Shown here: positions 32,008-40,476 of the stretch, in pieces
Numbering within the stretch: the first letter of the stretch is position 1
Layout: each line of letters starts with the position of its first letter
Origin: Streptomyces prunicolor NBRC 13075
Lineage (GTDB): Bacteria; Actinomycetota; Actinomycetes; Streptomycetales; Streptomycetaceae
Length of the DNA: 64,000 nucleotides
NCBI RefSeq assembly: GCF_000367365.1
Contig: NZ_BARF01000034.1
Span: forward strand, 1-64,000
Reading direction: 5' to 3'
Position numbers and translations under genes: made by a program
Notes under the pieces: model-generated
The model's input: the letters and a program-made list of their open reading frames with translations, nothing else
Database searches by the model: none
What the model was told of the DNA's origin: nothing

Positions 32008-33305
32008 GCGGTGTTCCAGGGCAGCTCGTCGCCCGCGGCCTTCGCCGCCCGTACGTCGCCGGAGCGCGCGTGGCCCTCGAAGAGCTCGACGCGGGCCGCC
32101 CGCCCGCACAACCGGCCGAGCAGCGTCTGGGAGTCGGTGTCGGTGACCTCCTGGTAGGTGACCGTCTTGAGGTACTTCCCCACCCACAGGCCGCCGGTAT
32201 AGCGCGCGGCACCACGTGTGGGCAGCACATGGTTGGTGCCGATGACCTTGTCGCCGAACGACACACAGGTGCCCTCGCCCAGGAACAGGGCGCCGTACTG
32301 GGTCATCCGCTCCAGCGCGAGACGCGGTTCGGCGGTCAGGACCTCCACGTGCTCGAAGGCGAAGTCGTCGGCGAGGGCGTACAGCTCGTCGAGGGTGTCG
32401 ACGACGTGCACCTGGCCGTGGTCGCGCCAGGCGGGCTCGGCGAAGTCGCGGGTGGGCATGCCGGGCAGGAGGCGTTCGACCTCGGCGATGGTCTTCTCGG
32501 CGACCTCGCGGGAGGTGGTGATGAGGACGGCCGGGGAGTCCGGGCCGTGCTCGGCCTGCGAGAGCAGGTCCACGGCACACACGAACGGGTCGGCCTGGTC
32601 GTCGGCGAGGACCAGGATCTCGGTCGGCCCGGCGAACAGGTCGATGCCGATCTCCCCGAACAACTGCCGCTTGGCCTCGGCGACATAGGCGTTGCCGGGC
32701 CCGGCGATGAGATTGACGGGCCGCATCGTGTCGGTGCCGACGGACATGGCGGCCACCGCCTGCACCCCGCCGAGCAGCCAGATCTCGTCCGCGCCGGCGA
32801 GATGCATCGCGGCGACGGTGGCGGCCGGGATCTCCCCGTGGATGGGCGGCGTACAGGCGACGACCCGGGGCACGCCCGCGACCTTGGCGGTGACGATGGT
32901 CATGTGGGCGGAGGCGGTGAGCGGGTAGCGGCCACCGGGGATGTACGCGCCCGCCGCCTGCACCGGGATGTGCTTCTGCCCGAGCCGCACACCCGGCAGG
33001 GTCTCCACCTCGAACTCCCGCAAGGAGTCGAGCTGGTGGCGCGCGAAGGTGCGTACCTGCTCCTGGACGAAGCGGATGTCGTCGATGACCTGCTGCGGCA
33101 CCGACGCGACGATCTTCTCGACCTCCTCGTCCGTCAGCCGGAAGGAGTCGGGGCTCCACTTGTCGAACTTCTCGGAGTAGGCGCGTACCGCCTCGTCGCC
33201 GCGCGCCCGGATGTCCGCGATGACGCCGGTCACGGTCTCGCGCACCTGGGCGAGCGAGGCGGTCACCTCCGACTTGGGCACGGCGTGCTTCAGGATCGTT
33301 GCCAC
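32004..33305 (-). CDS. Histidinol-dehydrogenase-family catabolic dehydrogenase
   Basis: A 433-aa HisD-fold NAD-dependent dehydrogenase. Expected zinc ligands are present: the Gln/His pair in LSQAEHGPDSPAV, Asp in GDKVIGTNHVLPT and His in ELFEGHARSGD; the catalytic Glu-His pair is in FEHVEVL. Biosynthetic HisD oxidises histidinol to histidine, but this copy sits in a degradation operon with no his genes, like HisD paralogues that oxidise other primary alcohols to acids (for example sulfopropanediol dehydrogenases). I therefore do not name it hisD. The GTG follows AAGG at eight bases. Confidence 0.85.
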   Translation of the reverse strand: MATILKHAVPKSEVTASLAQVRETVTGVIADIRARGDEAVRAYSEKFDKWSPDSFRLTDEEVEKIVASVPQQVIDDIRFVQEQVRTFARHQLDSLREFEVETLPGVRLGQKHIPVQAAGAYIPGGRYPLTASAHMTIVTAKVAGVPRVVACTPPIHGEIPAATVAAMHLAGADEIWLLGGVQAVAAMSVGTDTMRPVNLIAGPGNAYVAEAKRQLFGEIGIDLFAGPTEILVLADDQADPFVCAVDLLSQAEHGPDSPAVLITTSREVAEKTIAEVERLLPGMPTRDFAEPAWRDHGQVHVVDTLDELYALADDFAFEHVEVLTAEPRLALERMTQYGALFLGEGTCVSFGDKVIGTNHVLPTRGAARYTGGLWVGKYLKTVTYQEVTDTDSQTLLGRLCGRAARVELFEGHARSGDVRAAKAAGDELPWNTA

Positions 33306-33355
33306 AACTGCGGCCTTTCTGCGGGTGGTTCGCGACAGTGGGGATGCCAGACCAG

Positions 33356-33407
33356 GGGGTCGGACGGAGGTGTCGGACGGAGGTGTCAGAAGGAGGTGTC
33401 AGACGGG
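33356..33407. repeat. 13-bp tandem repeat GGTGTC(G/A)GA(C/A)GGA x 4
   Basis: Four head-to-tail 13-bp units start at 33356, 33369, 33382 and 33395 with few differences. They fill the gap between the VOC dioxygenase and the hisD-like gene and include the last codons and stop of the VOC gene. Slippage could change the end of that protein and the gap to the next gene. Confidence 0.85.
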
Positions 33408-34337
33408 AGGCGCCACGAACAGCACGTCGGGGTCGTTGAACTGCTCCTTGGCGACCGACTCGCTCATCGGGTCGGCGGTGCCCCACTGGTCCTGGGTGAT
33501 CGGGTCGTCGACGTCGTGCCGGCCCGGGTGCCACAAGTCCTCTTCGAGGACGGCGAGTTCGGTCGTGTACTCGACGGTGTTGCCGTGCGGGTCGTGGAAG
33601 TAGGAGAAGGTGTTGTCGCCCGCGAGATGCCGCCCGGGCCCCCAGGTCAGCCGGGTCCCGGCGCGCAGTGCCCGCCCGGTGCCGCGCATGTACTCCTCGA
33701 CCCCGCGCATCTCGAACGAGGCGTGGTGCAGGGAGACATGGGGTCCCCGGGCGATCGCGAAGGAGTGGTGGAGCGGGCTGCACCGCAGGAAGTACATGAG
33801 GTCGCCCATGTGCGTCGAGTACAGGGTGTCGGTGAGCCGGAACCCGAGGTGCTGGACGTAGAAGTCCCGAAGCCCTTCCGGGTCCTGGGAGTTGACCACA
33901 CAGTGCGAGAGCCGGACCGGGATCGCCTCACGCTCCTCGATCTTCCGGTGGGCGCGCGTCTCGACGTCCGCCGAGACCTCGACGACCCGCCCGTCCGGGT
34001 CGAAGAACCGGAAGCCGTAGCCCCCGCCCGGGGTGTCCAACACACCGGGCTCACCGAGGAGTTGAATCCCGGCCCGCCCCAGCCGACCGTGCAACTCATC
34101 CACCGCAGCCGGCGATACGGCCCCGAAGGCAACCAGATCCATCCGCTTCCGCTCGTCCTCGCGGATGCGGACGATGTACTGCTCGGGGCTGCCCTCGGCG
34201 GCGAAGAAGGCGACTCCGCTGTCGTTGGCGACCTCGGTGAGGCCCCAGGTGGTGCCGTAGAAGGCACGCTGGCGGGCGAAGTCCGGTACGGCCAGGTCGA
34301 CATGGCGCAGATGGGTGATGGGCTGGAAGACACTCAT
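33399..34337 (-). CDS. VOC family extradiol-dioxygenase-like protein
   Basis: A 312-aa two-domain vicinal-oxygen-chelate protein of the 2,3-dihydroxybiphenyl/catechol 2,3-dioxygenase type. The N-domain begins HLRHVDLAVPDFARQRAFY; the C-domain carries the putative metal triad His145 (LSHCVVNS), His204 or His205 (SLHHASFEM) and Glu256 (HGNTVEYTTE). This 2-His-1-Glu set is that of Fe(II) extradiol enzymes, which open catechol-type rings. The start overlaps the FAH gene by 4 bp. The last codons lie within a 13-bp tandem repeat. Confidence 0.87.
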   Translation of the reverse strand: MSVFQPITHLRHVDLAVPDFARQRAFYGTTWGLTEVANDSGVAFFAAEGSPEQYIVRIREDERKRMDLVAFGAVSPAAVDELHGRLGRAGIQLLGEPGVLDTPGGGYGFRFFDPDGRVVEVSADVETRAHRKIEEREAIPVRLSHCVVNSQDPEGLRDFYVQHLGFRLTDTLYSTHMGDLMYFLRCSPLHHSFAIARGPHVSLHHASFEMRGVEEYMRGTGRALRAGTRLTWGPGRHLAGDNTFSYFHDPHGNTVEYTTELAVLEEDLWHPGRHDVDDPITQDQWGTADPMSESVAKEQFNDPDVLFVAPPV

Positions 34338-35308
34338 GCGTGGCTCCTGACGGTGTTGCGCTGGTGGCCCAGGCCGGTGATCTCGGACTCGACGACGTCG
34401 CCGGGCTTCAGGAAGACGCCCCAGTGCGCGCCGTTGCCGGCCGGGGAACCGGTGAGCAGCAGGTCGCCGGGGCGCAGGGTGGTGGTCGTGGAGACGTACT
34501 CGATGAGCCGGGGGATGTCGAAGATCATGTCCTTGGTGGACTCGTCCTGGCGGACAACTCCGTTGTGACGCAGGGTGATCCGCAGGTCCCCGGGGTCCCC
34601 GACGAAGGCCGCCGGTACCAGGAAGGGCCCGGTCGGCAGGAAGGTGTCGGCGTTCTTGGCGCTGAACCAGTCGGTGCCGATGGCCTTGAGGTCGGGCCGG
34701 TAGAGGCGGTCGCGGGTGGTGAGGTCGTTCGAGATCGTGTACCCGGCGACGTAATCCATCGCGTCCTCGGCGGCGATGTTCTTGCCCGATTTGCCGATGA
34801 CGAGGGCGAGTTCGAGTTCCCAGTCGTGCTGTTCGCCGAGCGGGGGGAGCACGATGTCGTCGTAGGGACCGCTGATCGCGCGCGGGGAGCCGAGGAAGAC
34901 GTACGGCACTCCGTTGCGGGCGCGCTCGTCCATCATCAACTCGGCGTCGGCGCGGGCCTCTTCGGGGGTGGCGCCGTGCATGCTCTCCTTCTCGGCCGCG
35001 ACCAGATCGACCACGTGCTTGCGGTAGTTGGCGCCGCTCTGCAGGATCTGGCCGGGTTCGATCGGGGTCAGGACGCGCAGCGCGGCCAGCTCGTGCCAGG
35101 TTCCCTCGGTGGACCGGGCCAGGTCTTCGAGCCGGGGCAACCAGCTGTCCCACTCCTCGACGAGCGCGCGGATCGACGGCACGAGGTCGGAGAGGTCGCG
35201 CACGCGGCCGCCGGTGACCAGGCCGGGGAAACCCGCCTCACCGGAGGCACCGGAGGCGAACGTGCCGAGCGCGAAGGGTCCGGCGTGGGTGGGCAGTTGA
35301 TCGGGCAC
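34334..35308 (-). CDS. Fumarylacetoacetate hydrolase family protein (copy 1)
   Basis: A 324-aa protein with the FAH C-terminal fold. Metal-binding acids are seen in QHDWELELALVIGKSGKNI and TISNDLTTRD; the substrate loop KAIGTDWFSAKNADTFLPTGPFLVP is typical of 2-hydroxyhepta-2,4-diene-1,7-dioate isomerase/hydratase or acylpyruvase members. It follows naturally after extradiol ring opening by the next gene's dioxygenase. It is the first gene of the minus-strand operon, divergent from the plus-strand operon across a 309-bp region with 34-bp repeats. Confidence 0.9.
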   Translation of the reverse strand: MPDQLPTHAGPFALGTFASGASGEAGFPGLVTGGRVRDLSDLVPSIRALVEEWDSWLPRLEDLARSTEGTWHELAALRVLTPIEPGQILQSGANYRKHVVDLVAAEKESMHGATPEEARADAELMMDERARNGVPYVFLGSPRAISGPYDDIVLPPLGEQHDWELELALVIGKSGKNIAAEDAMDYVAGYTISNDLTTRDRLYRPDLKAIGTDWFSAKNADTFLPTGPFLVPAAFVGDPGDLRITLRHNGVVRQDESTKDMIFDIPRLIEYVSTTTTLRPGDLLLTGSPAGNGAHWGVFLKPGDVVESEITGLGHQRNTVRSHA

Positions 35309-35393
35309 GGCGCTCTCCTCGTACGGGTGGGGGCTCGCCCTCGACGCTAGGCGGCCCGGGGACCGGGCGGAAATGGCGATCCGCGATGCCTGC

Positions 35394-35478
35394 CATCACC
35401 GGCCCACCGGGCACGCACCCGCTCCTCCAACACCGGCCCACCGGACACCGCCCCGCTCCTCCATCACCGGCCCACCGG
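35394..35478. repeat. Three 34-bp direct repeats between divergent catabolic operons
   Basis: CA(T/A)CACCGGCCCACCGG begins at 35394, 35428 and 35462, a constant 34-bp period, followed by partly conserved CACC(G/C)CCCGCTCCTCC. The 309-bp region 35309-35617 holds no gene. The repeats lie where both operon promoters should be. They may be iterated regulator sites, since the spacing is close to three helical turns, or a minisatellite. Confidence 0.85.
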
Positions 35479-35617
35479 ACGGCTGAACCGCTGGTCCATC
35501 GCCGTAGGGGATGCATGACGTCCCCCTTGCCGATGCCTCGATCCGTTGACCGTGCATCGACCGCCCACGCAGGCTCGGAGCACCCACTTTCCCGAGGAGA
35601 AGCCCGAGGAGAAGAGC

Positions 35618-35941
35618 GTGATAGTCGAGCATGCCGAGCTGACCGTCGAGGCGGGTCGTGAACGGGAGTTCGCGGAGGTGTTCGGCAAGGCCCGTGAGGT
35701 GCTGGCCAAGGCCGACGGGTTCCGCTGGGCCGAGCTGCTGCGCGGTGCGGAGCGGCCGACGACCTTCCTTCTGCTGGTCGGCTGGGAGTCGGTCGAGGCG
35801 CACAACGTCGGCTTCCGGGAGTCCGAGGCATTCGGGCGCTGGCGGGCCCTGGTCGGGCCGTTCTTCGCCGAGCCGCCGACCGTCGAGCACTTCCACGAAC
35901 TCGGCGACCGGCGGGGGCCCGGGGGCCTGCCCCCGGAATGA
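35618..35941 (+). CDS. ABM-type (antibiotic biosynthesis monooxygenase) protein
   Basis: A 107-aa ferredoxin-like alpha+beta barrel protein: IVEHAELTVEAGREREFAEVFGKAREVLAKADGFRWAELLRG, LLLVGWESVEAHNVGFRESEAFGRWRALVGPFF. Members act as cofactorless oxygenases of quinol-type compounds or as small isomerase-like proteins. The GTG follows GAGGAG. It is the first gene of the plus-strand catabolic operon. Confidence 0.85.
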   Translation: MIVEHAELTVEAGREREFAEVFGKAREVLAKADGFRWAELLRGAERPTTFLLLVGWESVEAHNVGFRESEAFGRWRALVGPFFAEPPTVEHFHELGDRRGPGGLPPE

Positions 35942-35991
35942 GCACAGCCAGGCTGACCCACCACTTCTGTCTACGTTCACAAGGATCGCCC

Positions 35992-37116
35992 ATGCCCGTA
36001 CAAAAGGTGCTCGTCGTCGGCGGCGGCATCACCGGAAGCGTGCTCTGTCTCGCGCTCGCCCAGCGGGGCGCCGAGGTGGAGCTCGTCGAGATCTCTCCGC
36101 AGTGGTTCGGTGTGGGCCATGGCATCACCCTTCAGGGCAACGCGCTCAAGGCGCTGCGGTCCGTGGGTGTCCTGGACCGGGTGCTGGCCCGGGCGGTGCC
36201 GTTCGACCTCATGCGGCTGCGCCGGGCCGACGGCGGGCTGCTCACCGAGTTGAGCACCCCGCACACCGGCGGGCCCGAACTGCCGTCCACCGCAGGGGCG
36301 TTGCGCTCGGATCTGCAGGACGCGCTGTGCGACGCGGTGCGCGCACACGGGGTGCGGGTCCGCCTCGGGCTGAGCGTGGAACGGCTCGACCAGACACCCG
36401 ACCACGTGGACGTGGCCTTCACGGACGGTACGACCGGCCGCTACGACCTCGTCGTGGGCGCCGACGGCATCAACTCGGCGATGCGCGAACTGATCGGCAT
36501 CGACGCCAAGCCCCGTCCCGTCGGCATGTCGATCTTCCGGGTCGTCGCGGAGCGCCCGGCCGAGATGGACTGCGCCGAGGTGTACTACGGCGGCCCCCGC
36601 TTCAAGGCCGGCTACAGCCCGATCTCCCCCGACCAGTGCTACGCCTACCTCCTCGACGAGAACCTCGACACCACCCTGATCGGCCCCCGCGCCCCGCTCG
36701 ACCTGCTGCGCGAGCGCGGTGCCGGGTACGGCGGCACCTGGGGCAAGATCCTCGCCTCGCTGCCCGACGACACGGCGGTGGACTACCGCTGGATCGAGGC
36801 GATCCTCGTCGACGAGCCCTGGCACCGGGGCCGCGTGATGGTCATCGGCGACGCCGCGCACGCCTGTCCGCCGCTGATAGCGCAGGGTGCCGCGATGTGC
36901 ATGGAAGACGCCGTGCTGCTCGCCGAGTTGGCGACGGGCGACGAACCGACCGAGAAGGCCCTGGACCACTTCATGGCCCGGCGGCTGTCCCGCGTCCGGA
37001 TGGTCCTGGAGAACTCCCTCCAGCTCGCCGACTGGGAGATCCACCCGGACACCCCCGGCGCCGACCCGGCCCGGATCATGTCGGAGACCCTGGACAGCCT
37101 GACGGCGGCGGCGTGA
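35992..37116 (+). CDS. FAD-dependent aromatic-type monooxygenase
   Basis: A 374-aa group A flavoprotein hydroxylase. The FAD motif VLVVGGGITGSVLCLALAQRGAEVELVE is at the N-terminus, followed by DLVVGADGINSAMRE and then MVIGDAAHACPPLIAQGAAMCMEDAVLLAELA. Such enzymes hydroxylate an aromatic or heteroaromatic ring using NAD(P)H and O2. The ATG at 35992 has AAGGA upstream. An in-frame ATG at 35938 would overlap the ABM gene but has no convincing ribosome binding site. The 3' end overlaps the amidohydrolase by 4 bp. Confidence 0.9.
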   Translation: MPVQKVLVVGGGITGSVLCLALAQRGAEVELVEISPQWFGVGHGITLQGNALKALRSVGVLDRVLARAVPFDLMRLRRADGGLLTELSTPHTGGPELPSTAGALRSDLQDALCDAVRAHGVRVRLGLSVERLDQTPDHVDVAFTDGTTGRYDLVVGADGINSAMRELIGIDAKPRPVGMSIFRVVAERPAEMDCAEVYYGGPRFKAGYSPISPDQCYAYLLDENLDTTLIGPRAPLDLLRERGAGYGGTWGKILASLPDDTAVDYRWIEAILVDEPWHRGRVMVIGDAAHACPPLIAQGAAMCMEDAVLLAELATGDEPTEKALDHFMARRLSRVRMVLENSLQLADWEIHPDTPGADPARIMSETLDSLTAAA

Positions 37117-38120
37117 CCAGCTCGCCCGTGGTCGACTTCCACGGCCACCTCGCCGTCCCCGCCGCCGACGCCCTGATCGCGGGCACCCCTGGTCTCGCCG
37201 CCGAGCTGGCGGCCGACCAGCGCGCCCACTCCCCCGCGTCCATGACCGCCAACCGCGCCCAACTCCAGCGCCTGACCGCCAAGTTGACGGACGTCACCAC
37301 CCGCCTCGCGGATCTCGACGCGATGGGCGTCGACATTCAGGTGGTCGGCCCGATGCCGATGCACCACTACTGGGCGGACCCGGACCTCGCGATCCACCTC
37401 GCCCGCACCGTGAACGCAATAGTGGCCGCCCACTGCGCCACCGCACCCGACCGCCTGTACGGCCTGGGCACCGTCCCGCTCCAACACCCGGACCTGGCCG
37501 TCGCGTTGCTCGACCAGGCGGTCAACGACCATGGTCTGTACGGCATCAGCGTCTCCACGACGGTCGACGGCCGCGAACTCGCCGACCTCGCACACGACGT
37601 GGTGTGGCAACGGGCCGAGGAGCTGGGCGTGGTCGTCTTCGTGCACCCCTGGGGCTGCTCCCTCGGCGAACGCCTGGCCACCAACTACCTGGGAAACACA
37701 GTCGGTCAGCCGGTGGAGACGACGGTCGCGCTCTCGCAGCTCATCTTCACCGGGGTCCTCGACCGCTTCCCGCGGCTGAAGCTGGTGGCGGCGCACGGCG
37801 GTGGCTATCTGCCGACGTACATCGGCCGTTCGGACCACGCCTGGCAGGTACGGGAGGACGCGCGCGGCTGCGCCGAACCACCGAGCGCTTACCTACGGCG
37901 GATGTGGTTCGACGCGCTGGTGTACACCCCGGGCGCATTGCGCCATCTCGTCGAGGCGGTGGGCGCCGACCGGGTCGTCCTCGGCACCGACCATCCCTTC
38001 GACATGGGTGTGGACGACCCGGTGGCCCGTCTGGACGCGGCCGGTCTTGCCCCGGCCGACCGGGCCGCCGTCGCCGGGGGCAACGCCCTCGACCTGCTGC
38101 TGAAAGGACGTACGCGATGA
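37113..38120 (+). CDS. Amidohydrolase 2 family protein (ACMSD-like)
   Basis: A 335-aa metal-dependent hydrolase or decarboxylase of the ACMSD/gamma-resorcylate decarboxylase group. DFHGHL gives the first metal histidines, FVHPWGCS and KLVAAHGGGYLP the middle ones, and LGTDHPFDMG the aspartate. Members decarboxylate ring-cleavage products or aromatic acids, or hydrolyse small esters and amides. It overlaps both neighbours by 4 bp (GTGA, ATGA), so it is translationally coupled in the operon. Confidence 0.9.
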   Translation: MTSSPVVDFHGHLAVPAADALIAGTPGLAAELAADQRAHSPASMTANRAQLQRLTAKLTDVTTRLADLDAMGVDIQVVGPMPMHHYWADPDLAIHLARTVNAIVAAHCATAPDRLYGLGTVPLQHPDLAVALLDQAVNDHGLYGISVSTTVDGRELADLAHDVVWQRAEELGVVVFVHPWGCSLGERLATNYLGNTVGQPVETTVALSQLIFTGVLDRFPRLKLVAAHGGGYLPTYIGRSDHAWQVREDARGCAEPPSAYLRRMWFDALVYTPGALRHLVEAVGADRVVLGTDHPFDMGVDDPVARLDAAGLAPADRAAVAGGNALDLLLKGRTR

Positions 38121-39094
38121 CCGCCGGTGCCCTCGGGCCGATCGAGGAAGAACTCGCCAAGGCCCGTTCCGCCTACCGCAATTGGGGCCGCTGGGGTGAG
38201 GATGACGTGCTCGGCACGCTGAACTTCATCGACGACGCGATCCGCGCCCACGCGGTGGGCCTGGTGCGGCGCGGGCGGTCCTTCTCGCTCGCCCAGGAGT
38301 TCAACGAGTCCGGACCGCAGCGCGGTTTCCGCGGCCGTATCAACCCGGTCCACTACATGCGGGACACCGGCTCCGACGCGGCCGCCGGCACCCAGGGCTT
38401 CCCGCATGGCTTCGGCGGCGCCGACGACCACGTCCTGATGCCGTTGCAGGCCTCCACACAGTGGGACGGGCTGGGCCACATCTACGACAACAAACAGGCG
38501 TGGAACGGCCGTCCGTGCACCATCGTCAACGGCGACGGCGACTCGGTCACCGGCATCGAGCACATGAAAGAGGCCTTCACCAGCCGCGGGGTCCTCCTCG
38601 ACGTGGGCCGCGCGGTTGGCGACGAGCACGGTGAACTCCCGGACGGATTCCCCATCTTGGAGGAGCATCTGCGGGCCACCATCGAGGCACAGGGCGCGAC
38701 GAGTTCCGTACGGCGCGGCGACCTCGTCCTGATCCGCACCGGCCAACTCGGCCGCGTACGACGGCTCGGCGCGTGGGGCGGTTACGCCGCCGGTGACGCG
38801 CCCGGCCTCTCCTTCACCGCCCTCGGCTGGCTGCACCGCACGGAGATCGCGGCGATCGCCTCCGACACCTGGGGACTTGAGGTACGGCCCTACGAGTTCC
38901 CGCAGCCCGCTATGTCCCCGCTGCACCAGATAGCGATCCCCAACATGGGCCTCCCACTGGGCGAGATGTGGGACCTGGAGGCGCTGGCCGAGGACTGCGC
39001 GGCCGACGGTGTCTTCGAGTTCCTGCTGGTCGCCGCGCCGCTGCCGGTGACCGGCGCGGTGGGTGCCCCCGTCAACCCGATCGCGATCAAGTGA
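38117..39094 (+). CDS. Cyclase family protein (kynurenine-formamidase-like fold)
   Basis: A 325-aa protein of the metal-dependent cyclase/formamidase family. The metal and active-site region is ASTQWDGLGHIYDNKQAW, in place of the HxGTHxDxPxH motif of true kynurenine formamidases. That variant is usual in the longer subfamily. It probably hydrolyses an amide, lactone or ester intermediate. It overlaps both flanking genes. Confidence 0.87.
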   Translation: MTAGALGPIEEELAKARSAYRNWGRWGEDDVLGTLNFIDDAIRAHAVGLVRRGRSFSLAQEFNESGPQRGFRGRINPVHYMRDTGSDAAAGTQGFPHGFGGADDHVLMPLQASTQWDGLGHIYDNKQAWNGRPCTIVNGDGDSVTGIEHMKEAFTSRGVLLDVGRAVGDEHGELPDGFPILEEHLRATIEAQGATSSVRRGDLVLIRTGQLGRVRRLGAWGGYAAGDAPGLSFTALGWLHRTEIAAIASDTWGLEVRPYEFPQPAMSPLHQIAIPNMGLPLGEMWDLEALAEDCAADGVFEFLLVAAPLPVTGAVGAPVNPIAIK

Positions 39095-40473
39095 GTCCAC
39101 CAGTGAACCTGAACCGCTTCTCCGGCACTCTCCACTTCCCCGACGACGAGGATATCGAGACGGCGTGCTTCGGCCGGGTCTTCAACGCCCGTGTCCCGTA
39201 CGACCGTTCACCGGCCGCCGTGCTGATGGCCGAGTCGGAGCAGGACGTCGTCGAAGGGGTACGGCTCGCCCTCGAACGCGGCTGGCAGGTCGCCGTCCGC
39301 TCCGGCGGGCACAGTTGGGCCGCCTGGTCGGTGCGTCAGGACGCGCTGCTGATCGACCTCGGGGGCTTCCGCGAGATGGCGTACGACCCGGGGACCGGGA
39401 TCGTGACGGCGACGCCCAGCGTGAAGGGCGGCGACGAACTCAACCCGTACCTCGGGGAGTTCGGCCGTTTCTTCAACGGCGGGCACTGCCCCTCCGTGGG
39501 CATCGGCGGCTTCCTGCTCCAGGGCGGGCAGGGCTGGAACGCGCGGGGCTGGGGATGGGCGGCGGAGAACATCGTGGCCATCGATGTCGTCACTGCGGAG
39601 GGCGAGTTGGTACGCGCCGACGAGAGTCATCACAGCGATCTGTTCTGGGCGGCGCGTGGTGCGGGCCCGGGTTTCTTCGGCATCGTCACCCGCTTCCATC
39701 TGCGTACCCGCCCGCTCCCGCAGTACTTGGGCCACACCGTGCACGCGTATCCGCTCGACCTCTTCGACGAGGTCATGACCTGGCTGCACGGCATGCACCA
39801 CACGGTCTCGGACCTGGTCGAGATCGTCGCGCTCACCCAGACACCGCCCGACCTGGACGAACCGGTGCTCCTGGTCACGGGCGTGTCGATGACCGACACC
39901 GCGGACGAAGCCGCCGAGGCGCTGGCGCCGCTGCACGCCAACCCGTACGCGGACCGGGCGTTGTTCCGCGTGGAGGCCCAACAGACCACGCTCGCCGAGC
40001 AGTTGGCGGGTCAGCGCGTCGCCAACCCCGAGGGCCACCGCTACCTGGTCGACAACGCCTGGCTGACCGGCGGTGCCGACGAGGTCGTCCCGGCGATCCG
40101 CAAGGCGTTCACCGAGCAGCCCACCCGGCAGACCTTCACCATCTGGTTCTCCATGGCCCCGCTGCGTCAACTCCCCGACATGGCCTTCTCGTTGCAGTCG
40201 GAGATCTACTGCGCCACCTACGTCATCCACGACGACCCGGCACGGGACGCGGAGTTGCGCGCCTGGCTGGACAGCGCGATGGCGGACATGGAGCCGGTGA
40301 CCGCCGGTCAGTACCTCGGCGACTCCGACTTCACCGTGCGGCAGTTGAGGTTCATGGGCGATGAACAGTGGCGGAGGCTGCGGGAGATCCGGGCCGCGTA
40401 CGACCCCAAGGGCCTCTTCGCCGGCTACCTCAGCACGGGGACCGTCACCAACACCAACCACTGGGAGCAGTGA
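39091..40473 (+). CDS. BBE-like FAD-linked oxidoreductase
   Basis: A 460-aa PCMH-type flavoprotein with a C-terminal berberine-bridge segment (YDPKGLFAGYLSTGTVTNTNHW). His74 (RSGGHSW) and Cys133 (GGHCPSVGIGGFLLQGG) are the two residues that tether FAD bicovalently in this family, numbered from the GTG at 39091. Such enzymes oxidise alcohols, sugars or amines with O2. I chose 39091 because it overlaps the previous stop as GTGA; GTG 39103 is an alternative four residues shorter. Confidence 0.9.
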   Translation: MSPPVNLNRFSGTLHFPDDEDIETACFGRVFNARVPYDRSPAAVLMAESEQDVVEGVRLALERGWQVAVRSGGHSWAAWSVRQDALLIDLGGFREMAYDPGTGIVTATPSVKGGDELNPYLGEFGRFFNGGHCPSVGIGGFLLQGGQGWNARGWGWAAENIVAIDVVTAEGELVRADESHHSDLFWAARGAGPGFFGIVTRFHLRTRPLPQYLGHTVHAYPLDLFDEVMTWLHGMHHTVSDLVEIVALTQTPPDLDEPVLLVTGVSMTDTADEAAEALAPLHANPYADRALFRVEAQQTTLAEQLAGQRVANPEGHRYLVDNAWLTGGADEVVPAIRKAFTEQPTRQTFTIWFSMAPLRQLPDMAFSLQSEIYCATYVIHDDPARDAELRAWLDSAMADMEPVTAGQYLGDSDFTVRQLRFMGDEQWRRLREIRAAYDPKGLFAGYLSTGTVTNTNHWEQ

Positions 40474-40476
40474 GCG

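Noticed and set aside
32004..33305. Biosynthetic histidinol dehydrogenase (hisD)
   Set aside because: The fold and residues fit, but no his genes are adjacent and it is embedded in a catabolic operon; I kept only the family name.
32070..34568. 832-aa plus-strand open frame
   Set aside because: It is the antisense shadow of the HisD-like and VOC genes and lacks family patterns.
35394..35478. CRISPR array
   Set aside because: Only three direct repeats, spacers are themselves partly conserved, and no cas gene is present anywhere in the window.
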